Origin: Daphnia carinata
Taxonomy: Eukaryota; Arthropoda; Branchiopoda; Diplostraca; Daphniidae
DNA length: 64,000 bases
Direction: 5' to 3'
NCBI RefSeq assembly: GCF_022539665.2
Contig: NC_081333.1
Span: 930,001 to 994,000 of the forward strand
The translations under genes were made by a program, and so were the position numbers. The notes beneath the pieces were generated by a model that had not been told where the DNA came from, made no database searches, and saw only the letters and a list, made by a program, of their open reading frames with translations. Shown here piece by piece: positions 1-11,345 of the stretch (position 1 is its first letter; the number at the start of each line of letters is the position of its first letter).

Positions 1-832
1 GGAATCTAGATACTACGTGGTACGTTATTATACAAATATTTATTCATTAATTGTTTTCTTAATTTATTTTTGTTACAGCTTTCACTTTACGCTATGTACT
101 TCGAGGACTTTGCGTTTAGCTGTGAAAACCTTATTCTTCTATAAGCAAGGCATGTCGTTTTGAGATTCCATTTTAATCATTACTAAAACATTTTCAAAAT
201 TGTATCACGTTTTCAGTGCGTCTTGTATTGCCAACGCTGCTGATGTCTGAAATAACCATGGCCTAGGTAAGGTTTGAGTCGTATAATTCTTTTATGTGCT
301 ATATTAATCTGAAGTCTTTCTTATCTGTGAAACGAGAGCAAAGAAAAGGAAGCATTCGTCTTTAAAACAACCGACTACGCAGCAACATGCAACCATGTAT
401 CTACCATTATCATAAGGGTTTGTTATTAGAAACACAGAGTTAAACATCCGGAATTGGCACAGCAGCAAAGCTTCAACTTCAAAATAGTTGGAAGCCATAC
501 AAGTAATAGTATTTATTTAAAATTTTACGCTTCTCAATCTGAAGTTGAGTGCTGAGAAGCTCTTCCCGTATTCATATATAATTGAAATGTTCAAGTGATG
601 TGAACGAGGTAGGACATCCATTTAGATCCAAATCATTCTAACATCTAGATATCTTGCGTAGTTTGTCATAAGTAATCCCTCAATCGTCCTCCATTTTACT
701 ATACCATTCTATTCCACAAATTCAAAGTTAATTCCAATTACAAAGGGAACGGCCTCCTTGCGGATATTTATTTATTACGTATAAATTTATCTTTGTTTAA
801 TGTATTTCTTTGAAAGTGAAAATGCAGGCAGA
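1..832. other. Intergenic, nothing recognised
   Basis: AT-rich sequence with only short open frames. I see no spliced gene, RNA gene or clear repeat. Confidence 0.4.
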
Positions 833-1274
833 ACGAAACGGAATCACTAAGAGCCGTTTTGGTCAGTGTGGGAACGGGGTGAAGTTAAATCCGGCTAAGG
901 TCTAAAGGCGAAGCCTTAAGCACGGGATTTATTTAATAAATTTACAATTCGGGTGATTTTTTTTTCTTATTTCACATCATGTAAACTATATACACACCTT
1001 TTGATTTTATGCTTAATAGGCTTTCTCGAATATACGCGGCGGATGTTTTAAAATTGCATTATGTCTGTATATTGGAGTAGGCCTATCGTAGTTTAAATCC
1101 CAGAAGTGTGTGATTCATTCCTCATCAGGGCAAAACATATAGTTAACAAGATGTCGAATTCAGTTGTCGATCGAGGAAGTTTTCAATGCTTTCTGTTGAT
1201 TTCGTCGAAGGTTTTCGGCCGGATTGCACTCAACTCGTCCCCATACTGACCGAAATGGCTCTGGATGATTTCGT
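833..1274. mobile_element. MITE-like element with diverged terminal inverted repeats
   Basis: Left arm (about 833-905) and the reverse complement of the right arm (about 1212-1274) share a series of blocks: CGAAA, AGAGCC, GGTCAGT, TGGG, ATCCGGC. The arms are diverged, so the copy is old. The interior is short, holds no transposase frame, and includes a small hairpin (AAGGC GAA GCCTT). Target-site duplication not resolved. A chance CSL-like octamer (TGTGGGAA) falls in the left arm at 867-874. Confidence 0.5.
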
Positions 1275-2265
1275 TTGCTTTCCAACAGACAAACATTCCA
1301 TCTATTTCAAAGCGTGCTTTATACTTGAGAAAACCGAATACGCCTTGATAAGTCTCTGCACGTGAGGCCGTTTCCCCTGTAGGTGGAATGAAATGGTATG
1401 GTAGAATGGATGAAAATTAGATGAACTTGAATTAACAGATATTTTTCTGGATTTTTTTATCGCACACATCACGTACAGTCTACATTTTTCAATAGCAGTG
1501 GTACATATTAATCTGTCCTGATGGTGAATTAATAGAAAATTCTGATGTTCAATAATTCTTGAAATGCACAAAACTTATCTTCAAAGGATTAAGATTTTAG
1601 TTAGTGGTAATCTTAATAGCCATGTTTTTCTTGAATCGTTATAATATTTTTCCCTTCCAGATTACATTAAATCAAGGGATTGCTCTCCTACTATGATTAC
1701 AACAAGGAGTCACATCAATTCCAAACAAGTTAACAATGAAGGTTTTATGGAAAAGCACTAGCACGTAACCTGGATGAGCCCGGCGGATCTCCTTAGCCAA
1801 GGTTTAAAATGTTTTCTCTGTCTGGCTGTTACGCAAAACAAGGGTGCGTGACACATACTAAATCGGGTGAGTAATTAGTAAATAAGACCTATCGAAGTTT
1901 AATTATTCTCGGAACATTAAGAATCATCCTTATTTTCTTCTAATAGAAACTTTCTCTTTCTAGGTTACTAATATTGATGGATTTACATTGCGCCGGAAAA
2001 ATTGCAGCTAGCATCAACAGCCGTTAAAGTATGTAAATAATATGTGAACTTGCGTCACCAGGAAGTGGGTTTTGAGGACTGTTTGATTTGCCCAAAATTT
2101 TTAGTTTCCCAAGGATCTACGTAGGCGTCTCCAATTGGATACGAAACATCCTACTGACTGTCACCGTTTTACAATCTGCTGAAAGGTAATAAACGTTATT
2201 CTTGTTAGACTACTCGGTATTCTCCTGCGTGTTATTCCGCGCTATCCGATTCAGTTTTCTCTGGG
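1275..2265. other. Intergenic, nothing recognised
   Basis: No coding exon with credible splice signals or similarity was seen. Part of 1770-1830 resembles short pieces of the neighbouring element around 890-910, but too weakly to call. Confidence 0.3.
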
Positions 2266-2508
2266 CTATTTTGAGCGTGTTTTATACTTTTTACGTTCAA
2301 TCGTCTGACTCTGGGGACGAGCGCAAAAAACTAAAATGTCGTTCTTTTTGGTCAATATCTTCATTAAATTGGTATTAGCGCAAAGGGCACACAGGCGTTC
2401 GCAATACCGAACCGATTGTTTTATATGTAAATGTCGTGTTTTTGTATCATGTTGTGTGACCGACAGTTGATCTTCTAGTAATTCGTTGTTTTGACTTAAC
2501 TTTGTCAT
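2266..2508 (-). CDS. Possible first exon of an unknown Cys-containing protein
   Basis: An 80-codon open frame begins with an ATG in fair context (AAAATG). Residues 35-50 read CERLCALCANTNLMKI, which resembles the start of an arthropod ZAD zinc-finger domain (LCRLCA-type). I could not find the remaining ZAD cysteines or downstream zinc fingers, so this may be a relic or chance. A CTAGATGTCGCTG motif, similar to ones near other start sites here, lies about 290 bp upstream at 2801-2815. Confidence 0.2.
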   Translation of the reverse strand: MTKLSQNNELLEDQLSVTQHDTKTRHLHIKQSVRYCERLCALCANTNLMKILTKKNDILVFCARPQSQTIERKKYKTRSK

Positions 2509-2895
2509 TTTGTATTTTCATTTTCTAACCGAGAAGACACAAGAAAAACCTGGTGATTATGTGTTGATATTTATACGACTAAAAGCTGGCAAGAGATGGG
2601 AAGTACTATTTTAAACAAAAACACGTAAGATTATTTATTCTTAAACTACAGTTTGATGCTGGTCAGACACGCTTGTAAAAAGCCCTGTGAAATTTCCAAT
2701 CTAAATCATGTATTTTAATGGTAATACCGAGGTTTTTTAATAAACAACTTGTTCACTAATTCTTCTTCGATTCACTTTTATTTTGGTTGTTGAGAAAAAA
2801 ACTAGATGTCGCTGTTGCGCTTCCAAAATGGTGGAATGTTTACGTGTGACAGTGGTGTAAGCAGTTAATCCTGCTTGAAAGTCTTTGTTAAAAAT

Positions 2896-3330
2896 GTTAG
2901 ACTCCAGTGAAAAGTTGTATAAAATTAAGTACTATTAAGTGTTTTATTCCCTGTGTCGTTTTGGACGTGAAGCAAACCAAATATTTCATTTTTCATGTAA
3001 CGGGCAATCTTGCAAGCTATGCAAGCTGCCAATTCCAAACTGTCACAAATTGCTCTGTCAAAGAACTATGACCTTAGCATTCCATCATGCTACTCTGTTG
3101 CTCTATTTAGAGGTATGTAACTTGTGTGTGGCCGTTAATATTGGCATGATTCTGACTTTAACATCTAGCTTTGTAAAACTTACAACGGAAGACATACTAA
3201 CCAGTGGGAAGGTCACCAATGATAGAACCAACACACCACTGTCTCATTTTACTACCCTTTGCCTAGTCATCAGAAACAGCTTTAATCTGACTAGTGCATC
3301 ATGTCCCTCTTTGTTTGGATTCCAATGATT
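2896..3330 (+). other. Protein-like stretch, gene not resolved
   Basis: A frame over 2997-3114 reads like real protein (for example QAMQAANSKLSQIALSKNYD) and stops at a plausible donor (AG|GTATGT near 3114), but an in-frame stop lies just before it. Another frame is open over 2939-3328. No family recognised; possibly a decayed exon. Confidence 0.15.
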
Positions 3331-3689
3331 AACCACTACCAACCAACTTACATAGAAATGGACATCACAGCCAGTCCTGTTTGGTATTTTAAGTTTGAGG
3401 CTTATCTACTGTTGCCATTCTTTAAATATAATATCCCATCGTAGGTCTGCCGAGCCTTCTCCTTCAGCAAAATTACCAGCCCAACAACTTTTGCGTCTTT
3501 GGACAACAGGGTAAAGTAAATTTCCTTCCCTGTTATAATTATGCCAATAATATTATATTCCACATGTAGTAACGTTTTCTTCATATTTATCATTTAGAAC
3601 TATGCCATCATCTTCTGTTCCACGCAAAATTGAATCAAAATTCTAAGTTTTGCCCGTTCTTCACTTCATAATCCTTCGTCGCCTGGCTT

Positions 3690-3910
3690 TTCGCCCCGTC
3701 CGCCGCCTCGCCTGTAGCCGTCTTCGCCTCGCCCGTCGCCTCGCCCGTCTCCCCGTCTTCGCCTCGCCCGTCGCCTCGCCCGTCGCCTCGCCCGTCGCCC
3801 CGTCTTCGCCTCTCCCGTCGCCTCGCCCGTCGTCGTCGCCCTGTCATCGCCTCGTGGTCACGCCGTCTACGCCTCCCCTATCGCCCCTTCATCACCTCGT
3901 GGTCGCCTCG
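3690..3910. repeat. GC-rich minisatellite
   Basis: Irregular tandem repeats of a roughly 9-12 nt unit such as CGCCTCGCCCGT run through this stretch, strikingly GC-rich in an AT-rich window. Both strands are open by virtue of the repeat (Arg/Ala/Pro/Ser-rich translations), so I do not treat the frames as genes. The MITE at 3957 lies directly beyond it. Confidence 0.75.
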
Positions 3911-3956
3911 TCTTCGTGGTATGGTTGTGTTTTGTTTTATGTTGTATTATGTTTTG

Positions 3957-4282
3957 CAAACTAACACGTTGGCTGCCACCCACCCACTTTGATCCCCTTT
4001 TTTTTTGTAGCTTGACAGGGACGGGCCGCGCTGTTCTGCTCCATGGTCTATCTGCCATGGGGTGGAGCAGCGCCACTGCCCAAGATTGGCCGAATGGCCC
4101 CTAGGCAACGCACCACAGGGAATTCCCTTTTCCGATGCGGCTGATGAGACCTGGGGTGTGCGTTCCCAAAAAGGTCTCATCGCCGTGTCAGCCCGGCCTA
4201 CCCGGCCCCCTTGGTCGCTATCCCTAGGATAGCGACACTAGCGACAGTAGAAAATGGTGGCGTGGCAGCCAACGTGTTAGTT
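3957..4282. mobile_element. MITE with ~21 bp terminal inverted repeats and nested hairpins
   Basis: The ends are near-perfect inverted copies: AAACTAACACGTTGGCTGCC at the left and its complement (GGCAGCCAACGTGTTAGTTT) at the right. Inside are several hairpins: CTGCTCCA..TGGAGCAG around 4035-4070, GATGAGACCT..AGGTCTCATC around 4142-4181, and CGCTATCC CTA GGATAGCG around 4207-4225. There is no transposase frame, so it is non-autonomous. The TIR looks somewhat like piggyBac-superfamily ends, but no TTAA duplication is seen, so that assignment is tentative. Confidence 0.75.
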
Positions 4283-4433
4283 TAAGTGTATCTGTGTATG
4301 TATTGTATGTTGTGTACTGTATTTTAAAATGTATGTAATAGTGGTGGATATGTGGGTGGAAGGAGGGACAATAAAAACGATTTTACACTATTTAATTTTG
4401 TATTTATTATTTAGCTGTACATTAACTGATATG

Positions 4434-4650
4434 GGGATCGAACCCTAGTATTCTAGCATGACAAACACATGCTTTACCATTATTCCAACCATGAACTTAC
4501 AAATAACTAATATGCATTCAACAATAAGCTAGTGTGTACTGAATATCTATATAGGTATCACAATCCGAAACAATGTTAACAAGGGTAGTATGACATACCG
4601 GTAGCACGCTGGCCTATGGTGCAAGAATTCTGTGGTTCAAATCCCAGACG
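4434..4650. repeat. Two tRNA-like relics (SINE or tRNA pseudogenes)
   Basis: On the minus strand near 4434-4497 there is a B-box (GGTTCGATCCC) with T-arm and an anticodon-like stem (GCATG..CATGC), but the loop lacks the usual U33. On the plus strand near 4596-4650 a second B-box-like element (GGTTCAAATCC) follows an A-box-like GGTAGCACGCTGG. Neither folds into a convincing functional tRNA. Confidence 0.4.
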
Positions 4651-6113
4651 ACTTAAAATGGATTATCGAAGTAAGAATATTAAATGAAGAAAGAAATTAG
4701 AAGAATGCCAAGCAGAAAACACAAGACCAAGCAATATAAAAAAAAAGAAAGGGCAGAGTAAGAAAGCAGTTAAAAACATAAGTTTTGCTATTTTTTGTTA
4801 AAAAAAAATAAATTGTATTGACATTACTCTGCACATATAAATGATTTTGCAACTTTAAAAAGGCACAATAGCCCTTTCAAAAGTTGCCGTCAACCCAGGC
4901 AGGGGGAGACACTGCCTTGTTGACCCACCGGGGAGATTACCCGGTGATTGGCTAAGAGAAGCCGGAAGAAGAGCCGAAGATATGGAACATTTTTACAGGA
5001 GCGATTAACCTTTAGTTCGGATTTGTGGATAGCCACGTCGCCCTCCGTGAACACATCATCGGACTAAGCGGACACCCCACGTCCCCTTTCCGGCCAGAGC
5101 CCTCCAAACCTCGGTATATGTTATTTTTATATATACCGTACAGTAGGGGCATGACCCCCTACGGGCTTATTACGAGTCAAGGGGAAACGGGGCTACGGAA
5201 AGGAAGGGAGCCCAGATATGCACTTCAATTTTTTAAATATCAAATACCGTCTCGGGAATCCGAATGAATTATAGAAATATCATGTCATCCATCCAATCAT
5301 TACAATTTATTCAGTGTCATGCCCCAACCAAGAATTTTTTCAGATCCAATGTTACTATTAACCTACACTGAGAAAAGAAAAACAACACCATTAAGCATCT
5401 CAATTGTTGCTCATGTGACTTACATGACTCATAGATTCAACTTCTGGCAGAAGCTCGGGAAAGGCCATACAAATTGTAGATGAAAATCATTGTATAAGGC
5501 TCTTGAAGGATAAAATAACACCCCTAGAATGTTGCATTGTTGATAGTTGTGTTCCCAGTATGCTGAAAATCCTTTCCTATTGGATAAATTTTTTTTGTAG
5601 ATTAGACATGGTTGGCAAAAAGGAGAAGAAAAGCTTCATCATAAATTCAAAAATTTTTCAAGAAAATTCCTTTCATACCTAAAGAGTCCATGTATGATGT
5701 TCATCGCTGCAATGCCAGTGAAGTGAAACATCTTTAGGGCCATTTAAGTACCCAGCTTCACCAACACTCTGAGTGTAAAGGACAAGTTGTTCTTTAGCAA
5801 GAGAAGCAGAATTATTTGAGGCTTCTAGCTATAACAGAACTATAAAGGATTGCTGTTACACAGGATTCATTCACACAAGATGGTACTTCTCATTAGACAA
5901 TTTGCATACTCTATTACTTTACCTCATACCTTAATGGTAATGCACTTTCAGTGTTTTTCAACTGTAGGCTCACTCTTCCATCCTGTAACACTTCTAGACT
6001 TGACTTGATCCCCCACTAGAATTCTGTGAATGCAAAATAATAGCATTAAAAATACTGTTTCGATAGACAAAAAACCGAAAAGTACCTAATTCCTGTTTTA
6101 TGTTGAACTCATG

Positions 6114-6690
6114 CTATTTCTGGGTTTCCGTACCACACCCATTTTCAGCCCAAATACGGTCCCACAATTGTTCACTTCCTTTGCTGCCTGGACTTATTAC
6201 TAACAATTCTTTTAGTGCAGCACTAACAGAATTTAACTTTAACACACTGTCAGGTGGTAGACTGAATAACTAAGCAATAAATAATTGTTTGTTAAAATTC
6301 TATACTTATTTTGAATTCTTATTTGAAAAGTTTAGGTACCTGACTGTGTTCGCCTAATGCCAATTCATCCTCATGTTCAGTTAGGGATGAGTTTGGAAAA
6401 ACCTCCTTCACTGTTTGGAAACTGTTCCATTCCAATTTGTTCTTTTCCCCTAGCTGAGCTTGTAGACTCAAAATTTGAGCTACAAAACACAAATGAATAA
6501 AAGCAAATAAATAGAATCATTATGTATAAGCCCTTACCATCCTTAGCTTTGCTGTTATCTAATATTTTGTGTTGTTCCAATAATTGGGCCTGCAGCTTCA
6601 TAATTTGATCTAATAAACAATAATTAATAATTGAAAAGCAATATAATAATGTTTATACTTACCATCCTTTTGTTGTATTATCTTATCCAT
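6114..6690 (-). CDS. Small spliced coiled-coil protein inside the inverted-arm element
   Basis: Four minus-strand exons join in frame: 6690-6663, 6609-6538, 6479-6340 and 6269-6114, giving 131 residues from ATG to TAG. All introns are GT..AG and about 50-70 nt, like genuine genes here. The N-terminal half is Gln/Leu/Lys-rich with heptad spacing (KLQAQLLEQHKILDNS, then SLQAQLGEKNK), suggesting a coiled coil; the C-terminal half has LPPDSVLKLNSVSAALKELL. Family not recognised. Further minus-strand open blocks at about 5937-6008 and 5680-5830 look exon-like but do not join in phase, so the gene may be longer or partly decayed. It lies wholly between the inverted arms and could be element-encoded or captured. 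Confidence 0.45.
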
Positions 6691-6834
6691 TTTTCAATTG
6701 TTCCTCCAGCCACGCGTTATTCTCTCCATCCACGCTACTGAACTAACTGCGAATGGCATCCAATGGACTGAAATTGCCTACGCCAGTAATAACGAGTCTG
6801 AGCGGTAGATGGCTACGTGTCGGAAAAAAAGAAA

Positions 6835-6930
6835 AAAGTGTGATTTTTTTTTTTTTTTGGCGACATTTTTTTTTTTTTTTGTGTAAAAAAAAAATGTCGG
6901 AAAAAAAAAAATCGCACTTTTTTCTTTTTT
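6835..6930. repeat. Large AT-rich palindrome
   Basis: AAAAAAGTGTGATTTTTT at the left is mirrored by its complement (AAAAATCGCACTTTTTTC) at the right, with GGCGACATTT/AAATGTCGG inside. The two ~45 bp halves would form one long hairpin. It abuts the right arm of the inverted element, just after a GCGGTAGATGGC motif at 6801-6812. Confidence 0.7.
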
Positions 6931-7100
6931 TAATAATTCTTTTTTTTCTGTAATAAATTGTAATGATTGAATGGATGACATGACATTTCTATACTTCATT
7001 CGGATTCCCGAGACGGTATTTTATATTAAAAAAATTGAAGTGCATATCTGGGCTCCCTTCCTTTCCGTAGCCCCGTTTCCCCTTGACTCGTAATAAGCCC

Positions 7101-7413
7101 GTAGGGGGTCATGCCCCTACTGTACGGTATATATAAAAACAACATATACCGAGGTTTGGAGGGCTCTGGCCGGAAAGGGGACGTGGATGTCCGCTTAGTC
7201 CGATGATGTGTTCACGGAGGGCTCTGTGGTTACCCACAAATCCGAACTAAAGGTTAATCGCTCCTGTAAAAATGTTCCAAATCTTCAGCTCTTCTTCCGG
7301 CTTCTCTTAGCCAATCACCGGGTAATCTCCCCGGTGGGTCAACAAGGCAGTGTCTCCCCCTGCCTGGGTTGACGGCAACTTTTGAAAGGGCTATTGTGCC
7401 TTTTTAAAGTTGC
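7101..7413. repeat. Run of five hairpins in the right arm
   Basis: Stem-loops read in order: GTAGGGG..CCCCTAC (7101-7120), CGGTATAT..ATATACCG (7125-7151), CACCGGG..CCCGGTG-type (7316-7336), GTCAAC-AGGCAG..CTGCCT-GTTGAC (7338-7373), and GCAACTTT..AAAGTTGC (7375-7413). The left arm carries the same set inverted. The copy at 22.4 kb keeps the last three and the first with sequence changes on both sides of helices. Confidence 0.65.
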
Positions 7414-7544
7414 AAAAATAATTGTAATGTGCAGAGAATTGTCAATAAATTTTTTTTTATAAAATATTTTTTGCAAAATTCGTTTCTTTCATTGTCTGTG
7501 TTAGCTGTGTTTACAATTACCAATTTTTTTTTTATTTATCTTGC

Positions 7545-7908
7545 TCAAAAAAAAATTTTAAGCCCGACTAAATAAGCCCGGCTAAGTATATAAGAAAAGT
7601 TGGGCTTAAAAATTTTTCTGCAAAACCTAGCACTCATCGGAATTGATTGAAAATCACAAAATGTACTAAAAATTGAATGCTGATTCCGGTAAAATTGCTA
7701 TTTTTTTCATTAAGTTAATCGTTTTTTAGATACACTGAATATTTGGCGCAATGCTAGCACGCCAGTACGCTACAGTGCTAGTGCGATGCAGCAGAAATGT
7801 TCGGTGAGTGTATGTGGAGAACTAATTAGAAATCTGACCGCTAGATGGTGATAGCAGTAGAACAGAAAAAAAAGCCGATACTTTTTTTTTGGGGGTAAAA
7901 CGGATTGC
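7545..7908. mobile_element. MITE of the GGCAATCCGTTTT family (copy B)
   Basis: Shares blocks with the copy at 24.47 kb: an inverted repeat around TTAAGCCCGACT/AGTCGGGCTTAA-type sequence (7545-7615), a block with GATTCCGG (7622-7800, opposite orientation to the other copy) and TTCGGTGAGTGTATGT..GACCGCTAGATGG (7799-7875). It ends with AAAACGGATTGCCA, the complement of the family terminus. The block order differs between copies, implying internal inversion. Confidence 0.6.
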
Positions 7909-9019
7909 CATGCACTGATGGCGGAAGCACTTTAGAAGAATGGGTATTTCTAGAACGTTGCCAAATAGGAGTATAGATTTTGGGTGTACACGTTTCATAT
8001 GGAGTCAAGCATTCAACGCAGTCAACCTAACTGTTGAATGCTGAGTCTGTTATTCTTCCACTGCCTCAGCTTCTTGCTGACGACAGTCTTAGAACCATTC
8101 TGGTTCTATGAAGTTATATCGTTAAAATCCCGATTGTTATGTTTAAAAACATGTTCTGATTATGTAGTATTTATTATTATGCTTTTCTTCAGTTCAAGGG
8201 AAAAGCGACGAATTCTAAAGAAAAAAATCAAAATGCCGGAACCGTAATACAATGTCAGGAGTTAAAGTTTACGAAAAAGAAAAGTTTTTTATTGCTGTTT
8301 AATGTCAGGTAATTCTGCTTTAACCGTGAGGGCAGCAAGTATAATTTTTTCTTAGCATGGTTGAATCGTCTGTTTTAGAATAAGTCTAAAATAATTTTAC
8401 GTTGAGTTTGCATCACCGACGTTATCAACTTGCTTTTAGGAAGCAGTTGGTATCTTTCCTCTTTTGTAAATTTCGACGTATTCTCAGCCAACATTCCATT
8501 TCGTTAAAACGTATGTAAGAACATTTCATGACTAACTTCTCCGATTAGAATGATACCGCCACCTTATGCAAGTAGATGTTCTACTTCCGTATCCTTTTGT
8601 CATTCCCATATTGTTCTTAACATTTCATGAATCGGAAGAGGACCTTCATTTACGTGTGGCGAAGCTCCTGCTTGCACTAGTCTCATTTCCAGTCAGAAAT
8701 TGATTTATCGAGCATTGCAATGCGTTACAACAAAGACCGATGGACATTACCGCGCAACATTGGTTCTACGATTTTGAAGATGTTTATCAAGACTACTTCA
8801 AGTTTGAAAATTACCAAATTGTAGTATGAAAAACCCATTGGTTCGATTGACGAGCCTCGTCAATCTTTAGAAGACGAAAAAAAAATATTTCCTTTTAAAA
8901 TACCAGATGTAGAATGGATTCCTTGTATTCGGTGATGACTATGAATACGTTACTTGAATTTACGATCAGATGACGTGAAATTTGGGTATAGAATTCGCGG
9001 GCAGTGAAATTGGAATGTT
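7909..9019. other. Intergenic and Hsc70 3' untranslated sequence
   Basis: No gene recognised. The Hsc70 3'UTR must begin at 9019 and run leftwards; a minus-strand AATAAA (TTTATT on plus, 8288-8293) is a possible but distant poly(A) signal. Confidence 0.35.
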
Positions 9020-11339
9020 TTAATCGACCTCTTCGATGGTTGGGCCTGATCCCGCACCAGGGGCAGGACCTGGGCCAGCGCCGGCACCACCAGGGAAACC
9101 AGGAGGAGCACCACCAGCTCCTTGGTACAACTTGGTGACGATGGGGTTGCACACTCTTTCAATTTCCTTCTGCTTATGCTCAAACTCTTCTTTATCAGCC
9201 AGCTGGTTTGCGTCCAACCATTTAATGATCTCGTTGCATTTGTCCATGATTGTTGTTTTATCAGCATCAGATAGTTTGTCCTTGAACTTTTCATCCTCAA
9301 CAGTAGACTTCATGTTAAAGCAATAGGACTCCAACGCGTTCTTGCCAGACACGCGTTCGCGCTGCTTTTCATCTTCAGAACGATAACGCTCGGCATCCGA
9401 CACCTATTCATTAAACTTAATGATAGAGCAGAAGACTAGACGTGATAAATAATTTTCAGTACCATTTTTTCGATTTCTTCCTTGGACAATCGACCCTTGT
9501 CATTGGTAATGGTAATTTTGTTCTCGCGACCAGTCGACTTGTCGGCAGCAGACACATTCAAAATACCGTTGCTATTTAAAAAAAAAAAATGAAATAGCAT
9601 GCATTACTGGTCTGTCTGATCCTTTTTTTCCACAAAATAATATTGCTTACGCGTCAATATCGAAGGTAACTTCAATTTGCGGAACGCCACGCGGGGCAGG
9701 CGGAATACCGGTGAGTTCGAATTTCCCCAAAAGGTTGTTATCCTTCGTCTACCAATGTAAGTTTTTTAATGTCAGTAGCGTTTCTTACTTTTAATTTAAA
9801 AAAGCATAAAATTATTCACCATAGCACGCTCTCCTTCGTACACTTGAATCAATACTCCCGGTTGGTTGTCAGAGTAAGTAGTGAAAGTTTGGGTTTGTTT
9901 GGTTGGAATAGTGGTATTGCGCTTGATGAGTGCAGTCATAACACCTCCAGCTGTTTCAATGCCCAAGGATAGAGGGGCGACATCCAGCAGAAGTAGATCT
10001 TGAACAGCTTCCGATTTGTCACCCTAATAAAGGATGTGAGAATGACGGAAGAATGGAATTTCATTTTCTTTCAACTTACTTGAAGGATTGCAGCTTGAAC
10101 AGCAGCGCCATAAGCAACAGCCTCATCGGGGTTGATTGACTTGTTCAATTCCTTTCCATTGAAAAAGTCTTGCAACAGTTTTTGAACTTTCGGAATACGA
10201 GTTGAACCACCGACAAGTACAATATCTTGAATCTGAGCCTTGTCCATTTTAGCGTCACGGATAGCCTTTTCAACGGGCTCCATGGTGGATCGGAAAAGAT
10301 CGGCATTCAATTCTTCGAAGCGAGCTCTCGTGATACTAACAATAAAACGTTAATAAACACGAACTGCCAGATGATCAATATTGTATGTACCTCGTGTAGA
10401 AATCGATACCCTCGAAGAGAGAATCAATTTCAATGCTAGCTTGAGCAGATGAGGATAGAGTACGCTTGGCACGTTCGCAGGCAGTACGGAGGCGACGAAG
10501 AGCACGCTTGTTGGTAGCCATGTCCTTCTTGTATTTACGTTTAAACTCTTGAACAAAGTGGTTCACCATGCGGTTGTCGAAATCCTCTCCTCCCAAATGG
10601 GTATCTCCAGCAGTTGACTTGACTTCAAAGATGCCATCCTCGATAGTTAGGATAGAGACATCAAAAGTTCCACCACCGAGGTCAAAGATGAGCACGTTAC
10701 GCTCTCCGCCAACCTATTTTTAATGAAATTATTTAAATAAATAGACTATTAAATTAGGAACAGACTTTATACCTTTTTATCTAATCCATAGGCAATGGCA
10801 GCAGCAGTAGGCTCATTAATGATACGAAGAACATTTAGGCCAGCAATTGTTCCTGCATCTTTAGTGGCTTGTCGTTGGGAATCATTGAAGTAGGCAGGGA
10901 CAGTAACAACAGCATTGCTAACAGTTTTGCCCAAGTAGGCTTCAGCAGTCTCCTTCATCTTGAGCAACACCATGGAAGAAATCTCTTCAGGGAAGAAGGT
11001 TTTTGTTTCATTCTTGTAATCAACTTGAATTTTGGGTTTTCCTCCATCACTGACTACTTCAAATGGCCAATGCTTCATGTCAGCTTGAACAACCGTATCT
11101 TCAAACCGACGCCCGATCAACCGTTTGGCATCGAAAACTGTGTTGGTTGGGTTCATAGCAACCTGGTTTTTAGCGGCATCACCGATGAGACGTTCGGTAT
11201 CGGTAAAGGCGACATAGGATGGTGTAGTGCGATTACCCTGATCGTTGGCGATGATTTCAACTTTACCATGCTGAAATACACCGACGCACGAGTAGGTAGT
11301 ACCCAAATCGATACCCACAGCTGGAGTTTTGGCGGCCAT
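9020..11339 (-). CDS. Hsc70: Heat shock cognate 70 kDa protein (Hsc70)
   Basis: Cytosolic Hsp70 chaperone: ATP-driven folding, clathrin uncoating and protein transport. Seven minus-strand coding exons: 11339-10773, 10713-10391, 10335-10080, 10023-9820, 9748-9651, 9571-9463 and 9403-9020, joining to 646 residues, the usual length. Visible signatures are [11 protein letters not shown] near the N-terminus, [12 protein letters not shown] (nucleotide-binding), [12 protein letters not shown], and the substrate-binding segment AAPLSLG-type [14 protein letters not shown]. The C-terminus ends GPTIEEVD, the EEVD tail that binds TPR co-chaperones, marking a cytosolic/nuclear form. A non-coding 5' exon and intron (11346-11689) precede the ATG, as in constitutive Hsc70 genes rather than the intronless inducible Hsp70s. 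A long open frame opposite exon 1 is a codon-bias shadow. Confidence 0.97.
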
Positions 11340-11345
11340 TATGTT

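Larger units (their letters stand above)
4800..7461. mobile_element. 2.66 kb element with ~510 bp inverted arms
   Basis: The left arm (about 4800-5312) and right arm (about 6951-7461) are highly similar inverted copies, diverging at only scattered positions. The interior of about 1.6 kb holds a small spliced minus-strand frame. A third, more diverged single arm lies at 22362-22790. Long inverted arms with unique interior resemble foldback-type elements, but no transposase is seen. The arms contain a run of strong hairpins described separately. Alternatively it may be an inverted duplication of a repeat around a host gene. Confidence 0.7.

Noticed and set aside
4142-4182. CTGATGAG resembling a hammerhead ribozyme core
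   Set aside because: The sequence pairs with AGGTCTCATC in a plain hairpin and lacks the GAAA and conserved stem arrangement of a hammerhead.
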